In this document: positions 7,320 through 14,911 of the stretch, in pieces | Numbering within the stretch: the stretch's first letter is position 1 | How the letters are laid out: the number at the start of each line of letters is the position of its first letter | Assembly (NCBI GenBank): GCA_035275625.1 | Contig: DATEMK010000102.1 | Span: forward strand, 1-15,751 | Direction: 5' to 3' | DNA: 15,751 nucleotides | DNA from: DATEMK01 sp035275625 | Lineage (GTDB): Bacteria; Bacteroidota; Bacteroidia; AKYH767-A; OLB10 | Program-made: the position numbers and the translations under genes | The notes under the pieces: model-generated | Told to the model about the DNA's origin: nothing | The model's database searches: none | Seen by the model: only the letters and a program-made list of their open reading frames with translations

Positions 7320-8210
7320 TTAAAATAAAATATAGTCCACAGGATTCACCGCGGTTCCATTATACCATAATTCAAAATGCAAATGCGGTCCCGTGGTGTA
7401 CTCACCCGAATTTCCGATAATGGCAATCACTTCTCCTGCTTTTACATAATCGCCTGCACGTTTCAGCAAAGCGGAATTATGCTTATAAAATGAAAAAAGG
7501 TTATTCGAATGCTGCACGCCAATCACATAACCTGTTTCCGAAGTCCAGTCAGAAATAATTACCGTTCCGTCCAATGTTGATTTGATAGCTTCATTAGGCT
7601 TGGAAACAATGTCAACACCAAAATGTTTTTTCTTAGGTTCATAATCGGCAGTGATAGTTCCTTTAAGCGGGGTAAAAAAATAAAATGAGCTGATGGGTGA
7701 AGCCGCTCCTGATGAAACGGCAAGGTTGTACTGATCCTGCGATTCTATTTCAGTCCTTAACAGGGAATCTTCTCTTGATTTATTGAGGTGCTGAATGGTG
7801 TCATATCTTGCCTGTGATGTATCCGGCTGTAATGGGTTGGCATTACCAGCTTTGCCGTTAATAATGTCGCGAAGATTTTGAAAATAAAAATCACTGGCTT
7901 TCAGCCTTTGCTGGAGAGAGTCTGTTTTCAGGGTAAGAGCTACCAGCTTTCTGCGCATATTTACATCGGTGTAGCCCGGAATGTATTCGCGTAAAGGAGT
8001 AAATGCAATAATATAAATGATAAATGTGACAAGGCTGATGATAACCGTTCCGAAGAAAACAAAAACATTTAAAGGAGACAGCCGCAGGGAAGTTCGTTCC
8101 TCAAGCGTTTGGTCATTCATAATAACAAGACGGTATTTGCTGCGCAGCTTACGGTAAATTTTCTTTCGTTTGCCGCTGCTTTTTGTTCCCGTATTTTGCT
8201 CTTCTGCCAT
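7320..8210 (-). CDS. Membrane-anchored M23 metallopeptidase
   Basis: The 296-residue product has a basic cytoplasmic N-terminus (1-46) with the segment KYRLVIMNDQTLEE (25-38), one transmembrane helix (about 48-71), a periplasmic helical linker (about 80-160), and a C-terminal M23/LytM domain (about 178-296). The zinc site is complete: HxxxD at His196 and Asp200, and HLH at 276-278 with His278 as ligand. His244 in YKH is the other conserved active-site His. It should therefore be an active zinc endopeptidase cutting peptide cross-links in peptidoglycan, held at the inner membrane. The N-terminal YRLVIxND segment resembles what I recall from other Bacteroidota M23 proteins; its role is not known to me. 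It is divergent from the T9SS lipoprotein gene at 8419, which suggests, but does not prove, a link between wall opening and the secretion apparatus. Confidence 0.9.
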   Translation of the reverse strand: MAEEQNTGTKSSGKRKKIYRKLRSKYRLVIMNDQTLEERTSLRLSPLNVFVFFGTVIISLVTFIIYIIAFTPLREYIPGYTDVNMRRKLVALTLKTDSLQQRLKASDFYFQNLRDIINGKAGNANPLQPDTSQARYDTIQHLNKSREDSLLRTEIESQDQYNLAVSSGAASPISSFYFFTPLKGTITADYEPKKKHFGVDIVSKPNEAIKSTLDGTVIISDWTSETGYVIGVQHSNNLFSFYKHNSALLKRAGDYVKAGEVIAIIGNSGEYTTGPHLHFELWYNGTAVNPVDYILF

Positions 8211-8317
8211 CAGGTATTGGTTAAACCAAAAACAATAATTAAGTTTGCTGCGAATATAGGGGGTTTTAAGATTTAAGGTTTATGTCTAAGGCATCCCTTT
8301 GGGAAAGTTCAGAAAAA

Positions 8318-8341
8318 GTCCGCCTTAGGCGGACGGCCGCC
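8318..8341 (-). repeat. CCGCC-NNN-GGCGG palindrome, copy 3, with alternative stem
   Basis: A perfect 7-bp inverted repeat gtccgcc / ggcggac with loop tta spans 8318-8334. Its right arm (ggcgg, 8328-8332) can also pair with ccgcc at 8337-8341 through loop acgg, giving two mutually exclusive stems. On the minus strand the first stem is followed by TTTTTC, so it could stop minus-strand transcription. It lies 108 bp upstream of the M23 start, within the divergent spacer. Confidence 0.6.
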
Positions 8342-8418
8342 TGGTAGCTTTTGATAAAACAAAATAAAAAGAAGAAAAAAGAGTTTTGATTAGTTCAGAT
8401 AAATAAATTTTAGTTAAA

Positions 8419-11088
8419 TTGAAATCAAAGTTTTCGTTCATACAATTATTAGTTTTTGTATTCCTTATTGTTTTTGCGTCCTGTTCCACGCAGAAAAACA
8501 GGTTTCTGAACCGCAATTATCACCGGCTGACCGGCAGGGATAACTTTTATTTTAACGCGCGCGAAATGGTAAAAGAAGGCACAAAAACCCTGGCTGCATC
8601 TCATGTGGATCAGTATGACCGCCTGCTGAAAATTTTCCAGTACGCAGATGACGAAAAAGCAAAAGCCATAGTTCCTGATATGGATGAAGCCATTAAGAAA
8701 ACCTCTATTGTCATTCAGCGGCATTCAATGGTCTTTAACGGGGAAGAAACAAACAGGTGGGTACGAGAAAGTTATTTGCTTGTCGCAAGAGCACAATTTT
8801 TAAAGCATGATTATTGGTCGGCTATCGAAACATACCAGTTTGTGGCTTCCTCTTATAATAACAAACCGATTCGTTTTGACGCGCTGCTTGGGCTTACTCA
8901 AACCTATCTCCAATTAGGAAAAACTCCCGATGCGGAATACCTGCTCGATTTCATGAAAAATGACAAGGAATTTCCATGGAAAAAAAAGCGGGGTGAATAT
9001 TATGCCATAGCGGCTGACTATGATATGCAGAAAGAGAATTATGAAAAAGCGGCCCAGGAGTTGAAAAGCGCCATTGCATCCACAAAGAAAAAGCAAGACC
9101 GGATACGATATACATTTATTCTTGCACAGCTTTATCAAAAAACTAATGCCTGCGATTCAGCGTACCCTCTTTATAACAAAGTAATAAAAAAGAACGCTCC
9201 TTATGAAATGGAGTTCAATGCACGCATAAACCGTGCGCGATGTTTTGACATTAATTCAGGCAGCAAGGAAATTAAAGAGCAGTTGACAAAAATGCTGAAG
9301 GATGAAAAGAATAAAGATTTTCTTGACCAGATTTACTATGCATTGGCCACCATAGCAGAAAAAGAAAACGAGGAACCCAAGGCCATTGATTATTTAAAAT
9401 TGTCGGTGGCTGCAAGCACTGTGAACACCAATCAAAAAGCCCTTTCTTATCTTGAACTTGCGGAAATTTATTTTAAACGTCCTGACTATCGAAATGCACA
9501 GGTTTATTATGACAGCACCGTTGCATTCCTTTCGCAGGATCACCCTGACTATTACAAAAGCGTGAATAAAAAAACCAGCCTGAGCAAGCTGGTGCGCAAC
9601 CTCGATATCATTGCAGCCGAAGACAGCATTCTGCATCTTGCATCGCTCAGCCCGGCTGAACAACAGGCAGCAGTTGATAAGATCATTGCAAAAGAAGTGG
9701 AAGAACAGGAAGCCATAAAACGGGAAGAAGAATTGCAAAAGGAATTAGAAAGGGAGGCACAGGAAAATCCGCAGAACCAATTGCTGCAGAACCAGGGACC
9801 CAAAAGTAATTTTACTCCGACCGGTGGAGGATGGTATTTCTATAACCCGAGCGCCATCAGCTTTGGATTAAATGAATTTTTGAAAAAATGGGGTAACCGG
9901 AAAAATGAAGATAACTGGAGAAGAAGCAGCAAAGAATTGGGGATTACGGAGAATTCAGAAGAAACGGAAGAAAACGACAGCACGGAATTATTGGCAGCAG
10001 CGATGCGCGATTCTTTAATGGCAATGAGCAATGAAAAAAGAAAAGAAGCCTATTTAAAAGCTATTCCTGCAACGGAAGAATCAATAAAACTCTCTAATGA
10101 CAAAATAATTGAAGCTTATTATAATGCAGGGTTGATTTACAAAGAACAATTAGATAACCCAAAAGAAGCTGCGGCAGATTTTGAAGAGTTGCTGAAAAAA
10201 TATCCTGAAAATAAATATCTTCTTGCCACTTACTATAACCTTTACCGGTCCTACCTTTCCGTGAAAGATTCTGCTAAAGCGGATTATTATAAAAATATTC
10301 TATTAGATAAATATCCCGACAGTGAATACAGTAAAATAATAATGAATCCGAATTATTTTAAGGAGAACCAAAAGAAGACTGCGATCCTCCAGGTGTTTTA
10401 CGAAAATACATACCGTGCTTACCAGAATGGACAATATGCAGCCGTTATTGAACGAAAAGAAACTGCAGATTCATTATTTCCTCCTAATGTCTTGACGCCA
10501 AAATTTGAATACCTGAAAGCATTGGCTATTGGAAGAACAAGACCTGCTGAATTTGAAGCCTCGTTAAAATATGTAATTGGGAAATTTCCGAAAGATTCAG
10601 TGAGCATTCTTGCGCAGGAAATTCTTGATTATATAAATAAAGGCAGCGGAAAAGAAGTGAAACAGGATTCGGTAAAAGCAGCTCCTGAACCTGTAAAAGA
10701 ACCTGAAATAGCCTATGTATATAAACAGGATACGATTCACTATGTGATGATCGTATTTCCCAATGGAATGGTAAATGCAAATGAGCTGAAAGTAAAAATT
10801 TCAGATTTCAACAACCAATATTTCAGCACATCTGAATATGACATCAGCAATGCTTTTTTAGGAAATGAAAGCCAGTTTATTTTAATTAAAAGTTTTGATG
10901 CCGATGAGGATGCTTTGGAATATTACGCTGCCCTGCTTGAAAATGAATCGGTTTTTGATGGTATTCCGATTTCTGTTCTTACCCGTTTTGTAATCACTCC
11001 TTCCAACATGCTTTTAATGATGGGGAGCAAAGATGTCGGAAAATATGATTCGTTTTTTAAAAAGAATTATTTGAAAACGCAAAACTGA
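8419..11088 (+). CDS. porW/sprE-like: T9SS component lipoprotein, PorW/SprE type (TPR protein)
   Basis: The 889-residue product starts with a lipoprotein signal peptide (lipobox FASC, lipidated Cys22) followed by KNRFLNRNYHRL, a run I recognise from SprE/PorW proteins. Many tetratricopeptide-like helix pairs follow, clear at about 135-370 and 560-640. A charged coiled-coil-like stretch (about 425-460) precedes GGGWYFYNPSAISFG...WGNRKNEDNWRRS (about 468-503), the most diagnostic PorW/SprE segment. The C-terminal region (about 770-885, from HYVMIVFPNG) is an alpha/beta domain with the spacing of a domain shared by Bacteroidota TPR proteins. In the family, this periplasm-facing lipoprotein connects parts of the type IX secretion and gliding apparatus. 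The start codon is TTG at 8419, the only one that gives a complete signal peptide. It is transcribed divergently from the M23 gene and its stop directly abuts the stop of phoU. Confidence 0.85.
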   Translation: MKSKFSFIQLLVFVFLIVFASCSTQKNRFLNRNYHRLTGRDNFYFNAREMVKEGTKTLAASHVDQYDRLLKIFQYADDEKAKAIVPDMDEAIKKTSIVIQRHSMVFNGEETNRWVRESYLLVARAQFLKHDYWSAIETYQFVASSYNNKPIRFDALLGLTQTYLQLGKTPDAEYLLDFMKNDKEFPWKKKRGEYYAIAADYDMQKENYEKAAQELKSAIASTKKKQDRIRYTFILAQLYQKTNACDSAYPLYNKVIKKNAPYEMEFNARINRARCFDINSGSKEIKEQLTKMLKDEKNKDFLDQIYYALATIAEKENEEPKAIDYLKLSVAASTVNTNQKALSYLELAEIYFKRPDYRNAQVYYDSTVAFLSQDHPDYYKSVNKKTSLSKLVRNLDIIAAEDSILHLASLSPAEQQAAVDKIIAKEVEEQEAIKREEELQKELEREAQENPQNQLLQNQGPKSNFTPTGGGWYFYNPSAISFGLNEFLKKWGNRKNEDNWRRSSKELGITENSEETEENDSTELLAAAMRDSLMAMSNEKRKEAYLKAIPATEESIKLSNDKIIEAYYNAGLIYKEQLDNPKEAAADFEELLKKYPENKYLLATYYNLYRSYLSVKDSAKADYYKNILLDKYPDSEYSKIIMNPNYFKENQKKTAILQVFYENTYRAYQNGQYAAVIERKETADSLFPPNVLTPKFEYLKALAIGRTRPAEFEASLKYVIGKFPKDSVSILAQEILDYINKGSGKEVKQDSVKAAPEPVKEPEIAYVYKQDTIHYVMIVFPNGMVNANELKVKISDFNNQYFSTSEYDISNAFLGNESQFILIKSFDADEDALEYYAALLENESVFDGIPISVLTRFVITPSNMLLMMGSKDVGKYDSFFKKNYLKTQN

Positions 11089-11760
11089 TTATTGTTTCTC
11101 GCTTTTCAGATTATGCTTTAACACTTTTGCTTCCACGTAAAAAATTATTTCCTCAGCAATATTTTTACACTGGTCTCCTACCCTTTCCAGTTTGCGGATA
11201 GAAGAAAGTGCATATAAACTTTGATTGATGCGATCATTGTGGTCCCTGATAAATTCAGCCACAGCCGTGTTTGCATGCGCATTTATCTGGTCAAGTATCT
11301 CATCTTTTTGAAAAATGCTGCGGGCAAGCTTTGTATTTTCAGTTTCATAAGCAATCATTACATCATTAAGCATTGAAAGAGCGGTATCGTACATTTCAAG
11401 CAAGCGGGTTTCATCTAAGAGTTCTTTCTCAAGATCCAGCTTAATATTAATTACAAACTTTGCAATACCATCGGCAATATCACCGATGCGTTCAAGATTA
11501 GAATTGATTTTTAAATTGGCGAGAACAAAACGAAGGTCCACCGCCACGGGATTGAAAAGAGCAATTATGTTTTCACAATCGCGATCTAATTTCAACTCAA
11601 ATGAATTGACCCGTTTTTCCGTTACGATTACTTCGCGCGCAAGATCTTTATCCAGCGTTATTAAAGCATTTTTTGATTTATCAAGCTGTGAAAGCGCCAT
11701 GCGGAACATTTCCAGCATGTCTTCTTTCAGCTTTCCTAATTCTACATCAAGATGAGTCAT
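11089..11760 (-). CDS. phoU: Phosphate signalling regulator PhoU
   Basis: A 223-residue all-helical cytoplasmic protein of normal PhoU length made of two repeated three-helix bundles. Each carries the metal-binding signature: NLERIGDIADGI (88-99) and KLERVGDQCKNI (190-201). In known systems PhoU restrains phosphate uptake by PstSCAB and passes phosphate sufficiency to the PhoR sensor kinase; no phoR or phoB is in this window. It is the last gene of the pst operon, 34 bp after pstB. Its stop codon touches the stop of the convergent T9SS lipoprotein gene with no base between and no hairpin terminator in view. Confidence 0.95.
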   Translation of the reverse strand: MTHLDVELGKLKEDMLEMFRMALSQLDKSKNALITLDKDLAREVIVTEKRVNSFELKLDRDCENIIALFNPVAVDLRFVLANLKINSNLERIGDIADGIAKFVINIKLDLEKELLDETRLLEMYDTALSMLNDVMIAYETENTKLARSIFQKDEILDQINAHANTAVAEFIRDHNDRINQSLYALSSIRKLERVGDQCKNIAEEIIFYVEAKVLKHNLKSEKQ

Positions 11761-11794
11761 TTTTTGATTTATGATTTATTGTTTAACAATTTGT

Positions 11795-12550
11795 TTATCC
11801 AAATCTTCCTGTAATATAATTCTGTGTCCGTATATCATTTGGAGCGGTGAATATTTTTTTTGTTTGATCAAATTCTACCAGTTCACCAAGGTAGAAAAAT
11901 CCCGTAAAGTCACTCACACGGCTTGCCTGCTGCATATTGTGCGTAACGATGACAATGGTATATTCTTTTTTCAATTCATAAATTAATTCTTCAATTTTTG
12001 AAGTGGAAAGCGGGTCAAGCGCTGAAGCGGGTTCATCCATCAGCACAACAGAAGGTTCAATAGCAAGAGCGCGGGCAATGCACAAGCGCTGTTGCTGTCC
12101 TCCTGAAAGTTCAAATGCCGATTTCTTTAATTTGTCTTTTACTTCTTCCCATAAAGCGGCTTGCCTGATGCAGGTCTCTACTCTTTCAGCAATAAATTTT
12201 TTATGAGAAATTCCGTTTACTCTTAATCCGTATGCTACGTTTTCAAAAATAGATTTTGGAAACGGATTTGGTTTTTGAAAAACCATCCCGACCTTTTTCC
12301 TGAGCTCATCCAGTTTTACTTCTTTTGAATAAATATTTTTCCCGTCAATCAATGCAATCCCCCTGATTTTTACTCCCTCAATCAAATCATTCATCCGGTT
12401 TAAGGAACGCAAATAAGTTGACTTTCCACAGCCTGATGGACCAATCAGCGCAGTAACCGTATTTGCTTTCATGCTCATTGAAATTCCTTTCAGGGCATGA
12501 AAATCTCCGTAATATAAATGTAAATCTTTTGTTTCTATTTTACTGTCCAT
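11795..12550 (-). CDS. pstB: Phosphate ABC transporter ATPase PstB
   Basis: The 251-residue ATP-binding subunit of the phosphate importer has every ABC landmark: Walker A GPSGCGKST (37-45), Q-loop FQKPNPFPKS with Gln92, signature LSGGQQQR (148-155), Walker B VVLMDEP (168-174) followed by ASALDP, and H-loop His204 in VTHNMQQA. NRMNDL after Walker A and the KPNPFPKS Q-loop are PstB-specific. It works on the cytoplasmic face of PstC-PstA. It lies 10 bp after pstA and 34 bp before phoU, so the three should be translated from one transcript. Confidence 0.98.
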   Translation of the reverse strand: MDSKIETKDLHLYYGDFHALKGISMSMKANTVTALIGPSGCGKSTYLRSLNRMNDLIEGVKIRGIALIDGKNIYSKEVKLDELRKKVGMVFQKPNPFPKSIFENVAYGLRVNGISHKKFIAERVETCIRQAALWEEVKDKLKKSAFELSGGQQQRLCIARALAIEPSVVLMDEPASALDPLSTSKIEELIYELKKEYTIVIVTHNMQQASRVSDFTGFFYLGELVEFDQTKKIFTAPNDIRTQNYITGRFG

Positions 12551-12560
12551 CGTTCAATGA

Positions 12561-13427
12561 TTAGTTCATCTTAACTTTTTTCCCAAGAAATCTTCTCAAA
12601 GTATTTGCAATTAAATTCAGGATCAGAACAATCATAACTAAAACCAATGCCGTTCCATAAGCCATCGGTCTTGATTCTTCAATATTGGTTCCGCTTGTTG
12701 CAAGCACATATAAGTGATAGGGCAATGCCATTACTTTATCAAAAATACTGGTTGGCAATTTAGGAAGAAAGTAAGCCGCTACCGTAAATAATATCGGGGC
12801 CGTTTCGCCTGATACACGGCTCATGGAAAGAATTAATCCTGTAATAATATTTGGTGCAGACATTGGTAAAATTACCCTGTGTATAGTTTGCATTTTTGAA
12901 GCTCCCAGCGCAAGGCTTGCCTCACGAAAATAATTTGGAATTGATTTCAAAGCCTCTTCTGTTGTCCTGATTACAACAGGTAATGCAAGCAGCCCCAGCG
13001 TGAATGAACCTGCAATAATAGAATCGCCCCACTTTAATTGGTTCACAAAAAATTCCATGCCGAATAATCCGAAAACAATAGAAGGAATGCCCGCAAGATT
13101 ATTGGTCATCACATTCACAAATCTTTTGAAGAAACCTTCTTTCACATATTCGTTCATGTAAATACCTGACATCACCCCGATAGGAAATGCAACTACCATG
13201 CTTCCTGCAATAAGAAGAAGTGTTCCGATGATTGCCGGGTAAATGCCGCCCTTAGTCATTCCTTCTGAAGGCATCTTTGTTATGAAATCCCAGCTGATCA
13301 CCCCGATTCCTTTGGAAATAATAAAACCAAGAACAATAAATAATACTACAAGAATACTGTAGCTGAGCACTCTTAAAATCCAGAATGCGATTTGTTCTTT
13401 GATTTGTTTTTTTAATTCGTACCGCAC
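12561..13427 (-). CDS. pstA: Phosphate ABC transporter permease PstA
   Basis: The 288-residue inner-membrane permease has about six transmembrane helices (first at about 18-40, the rest from 61 onwards). The EAA loop EASLALGASKMQTIHRVILPMS (169-190), which docks on PstB, is intact, as is the family segment NLAGIPSIVFGLFG (110-123). Its length is normal. It starts with GTG at 13427; no ATG lies in frame before residue 51, and AAAAGG directly precedes the GTG. The spacer to pstC upstream is 131 bp and is filled by a heptamer tandem repeat, unlike the tight pstA-pstB junction of 10 bp. Confidence 0.97.
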   Translation of the reverse strand: MRYELKKQIKEQIAFWILRVLSYSILVVLFIVLGFIISKGIGVISWDFITKMPSEGMTKGGIYPAIIGTLLLIAGSMVVAFPIGVMSGIYMNEYVKEGFFKRFVNVMTNNLAGIPSIVFGLFGMEFFVNQLKWGDSIIAGSFTLGLLALPVVIRTTEEALKSIPNYFREASLALGASKMQTIHRVILPMSAPNIITGLILSMSRVSGETAPILFTVAAYFLPKLPTSIFDKVMALPYHLYVLATSGTNIEESRPMAYGTALVLVMIVLILNLIANTLRRFLGKKVKMN

Positions 13428-13440
13428 CTTTTAAATTGAA

Positions 13441-13551
13441 TATTGTCTGTTGTTGATGGTCTGCTATCTATCGTCTATCGTCTATCGTTGATTGTCTATT
13501 GCTCATTGCCTATTGCCTATTGCTATTGCCCACTGCTCATTGTCCATCGTC
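13441..13551 (-). repeat. Degenerate heptamer tandem repeat within the pst operon
   Basis: On the plus strand the sequence reads as 15 heptamers close to YATYGYC (for example tatcgtc, tattgcc, cattgtc, catcgtc) plus one 6-bp unit at 13518-13523, exactly filling 111 bp. Units at 13469-13551 fit best; the first four (13441-13468) are more worn. As transcribed with the pst operon it is purine-rich (consensus GRCRATR). It occupies nearly the whole spacer between pstC and pstA. The unit length of 7 is not a multiple of 3 and I see no translated product. Confidence 0.8.
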
Positions 13552-13558
13552 TGCTTTT

Positions 13559-14764
13559 TCATCTTTCTATTCTTCTTTTCGGAGCTATTAATTCCACGAA
13601 AAAATTTATCAGTAAAGTAATGATGAATAAAATACACCCTAAGAAGAACAAAACTTTGAAATGCAATCCCCCGAAAGGCGCTTCACCTAACTCTGCAGCG
13701 ATGGTGGCAGGAATGGTTCTTACCGGTTCCAGGAATGAATGTGGAATAACGGCAGCATTACCCGTAACCATCAGCACAGCCATCGTTTCACCGATAGCTC
13801 TTCCTATTCCTAAAATAACCGCTGCTGTTATACCCGATATGGAATAAGGGATAATAACCCTCAAAATTGTTTGCCAGTGATTGGCTCCCAATGCAAGGCT
13901 TGCTTCTTTCATCGGTCGTGGAGTATTGCGTATAGAATCTTCTGAAATGGTGATGATAGTTGGCAATGCCATAATGCCAAGCAGGATGCTTCCTGCTATA
14001 GCCGATTCTCCGACTGCAAGATTAAATGTCTTTTGAATAAAGGGTACAATCACCACCAAACCAAAAAATCCATAAACAACGGACGGGATACCCGCCAGAA
14101 GTTCGATCAGCGGTTTTAAAATATTTCGCAACCGGTAATCTGCTATCTCTGCCATATAAATGGCTGCGGCCAATCCGAAAGGTAAAGCCAGTGCAATGGC
14201 TCCGAGGCTTACCCAAAAAGTGCCGAGTATCAGCGGAAGAAGCCCTAACTGGGCGGCAGGTGTTGCTGTGGGAAACCAGTCTTTTGTTTTAAAAAGTTTT
14301 TTAATGCTGATATGATCCACCTTAATTCTGATCGCTTTCGAACCGGGTAAAATATATTTATCAGGTACAAAAGCCAGCACTTCCGGATGGAGGCTTACAT
14401 ATTCATCCACCTTATCTCCAAGATGTTCAAAATTTTCTCCAAGCTCGGCATCTGTATAATAATTTGAGATATCATCAATCCTGAAAATCTGGATATCCTG
14501 GTCGGTGCCTCCGATATCTTTCCAGTTAACAATGTTTCCATCAAATACATTCTTAATGTCCTCTGCATCTAATTTTCTAACCGGGTTATCTTTATTAGCC
14601 AGCATCGTGTAACCCGACTCAACAGGGCTCATGGTGAAAATTCCGCTGGCTTCTTTAAAAAGATAAAAGATAATAAGCAAAACAGTCAGCGTAGTGACGG
14701 AGCTGCTTATCATCAGCACTCCCTTGATAAAACGCTCAACGAATTTTTTAACAGGTCCCCGCAT
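13559..14764 (-). CDS. pstC: Phosphate ABC transporter permease PstC with PstS-like insert
   Basis: The 401-residue product is longer than typical PstC (about 300-330). Residues 1-17 are cytoplasmic and 18-38 form the first transmembrane helix. An extra periplasmic domain of about 120 residues (about 44-165) follows, then the usual permease core from WFPT (163) through the EAA loop EASLALGANHWQTILRVIIP (287-306) to the last helix (about 370-391). The core is intact: LLAGIPSVVYGFFG (222-235) and RAIGETMAV (322-330). The insert contains LDAEDIKNVFDGNIVNWKDI (65-84), which aligns with LTREQLEGIFTGKTKNWKEV of the PstS encoded next door, and EVLAFVPDKYILPGSKAIRI, which aligns with its GAIGYIGLAYMEKTVKDVKV. 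The PstS phosphate loop SRETSSGT is not conserved there. With PstA it forms the transport channel; the insert may help dock PstS. Confidence 0.95.
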   Translation of the reverse strand: MRGPVKKFVERFIKGVLMISSSVTTLTVLLIIFYLFKEASGIFTMSPVESGYTMLANKDNPVRKLDAEDIKNVFDGNIVNWKDIGGTDQDIQIFRIDDISNYYTDAELGENFEHLGDKVDEYVSLHPEVLAFVPDKYILPGSKAIRIKVDHISIKKLFKTKDWFPTATPAAQLGLLPLILGTFWVSLGAIALALPFGLAAAIYMAEIADYRLRNILKPLIELLAGIPSVVYGFFGLVVIVPFIQKTFNLAVGESAIAGSILLGIMALPTIITISEDSIRNTPRPMKEASLALGANHWQTILRVIIPYSISGITAAVILGIGRAIGETMAVLMVTGNAAVIPHSFLEPVRTIPATIAAELGEAPFGGLHFKVLFFLGCILFIITLLINFFVELIAPKRRIER

Positions 14765-14778
14765 CTGAAAATTTTCAG
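14765..14778. repeat. 14-bp palindrome abutting the pstC start
   Basis: ctgaaaattttcag is a perfect palindrome directly next to the pstC start codon (14764). In the mRNA it could form a weak stem over the ribosome-binding region (ctgaa/ttcag with an aatt loop). It could be an operator half-site pair or chance in AT-rich DNA. Confidence 0.4.
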
Positions 14779-14849
14779 TAAAGATTATAAAAGTTTTTCA
14801 ACCGTCTTATGCTTTGTGCAAGTTTAATACTTTGATAAAGTTAATTTGA

Positions 14850-14882
14850 TAAAAAGTGCCATCCGCCTGAGGCGGATGGCAC
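14850..14882 (-). terminator. Terminator/attenuator after pstS (palindrome copy 4)
   Basis: A perfect 12-bp stem, gtgccatccgcc / ggcggatggcac, with a 3-nt loop spans 14856-14882. On the minus strand it is followed by TTTTTA, the layout of an intrinsic terminator. It lies in the 147-bp spacer between pstS and pstC. Partial termination here would give more PstS than membrane subunits, as is common for binding-protein operons, and the stem would also protect the pstS mRNA 3' end. The remaining spacer shows no clear promoter. Confidence 0.85.
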
Positions 14883-14911
14883 AGTAAATAACCTAAACCT
14901 AAACTTATTTT

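Noticed and set aside
11778..11790. attgtttaacaat inverted repeat between pstB and phoU as terminator
   Set aside because: The stem is AT-only with a one-base loop and no following T-tract; phoU must be read through it.
13441..13551. CRISPR-like array
   Set aside because: The units are only 7 bp and contiguous, with no unique spacers of constant length and no cas gene nearby.
13443..13847. Plus-strand open frame across the heptamer array into pstC
   Set aside because: Its start is repeat sequence and the rest is antisense to conserved PstC transmembrane helices, so it is not a real gene.
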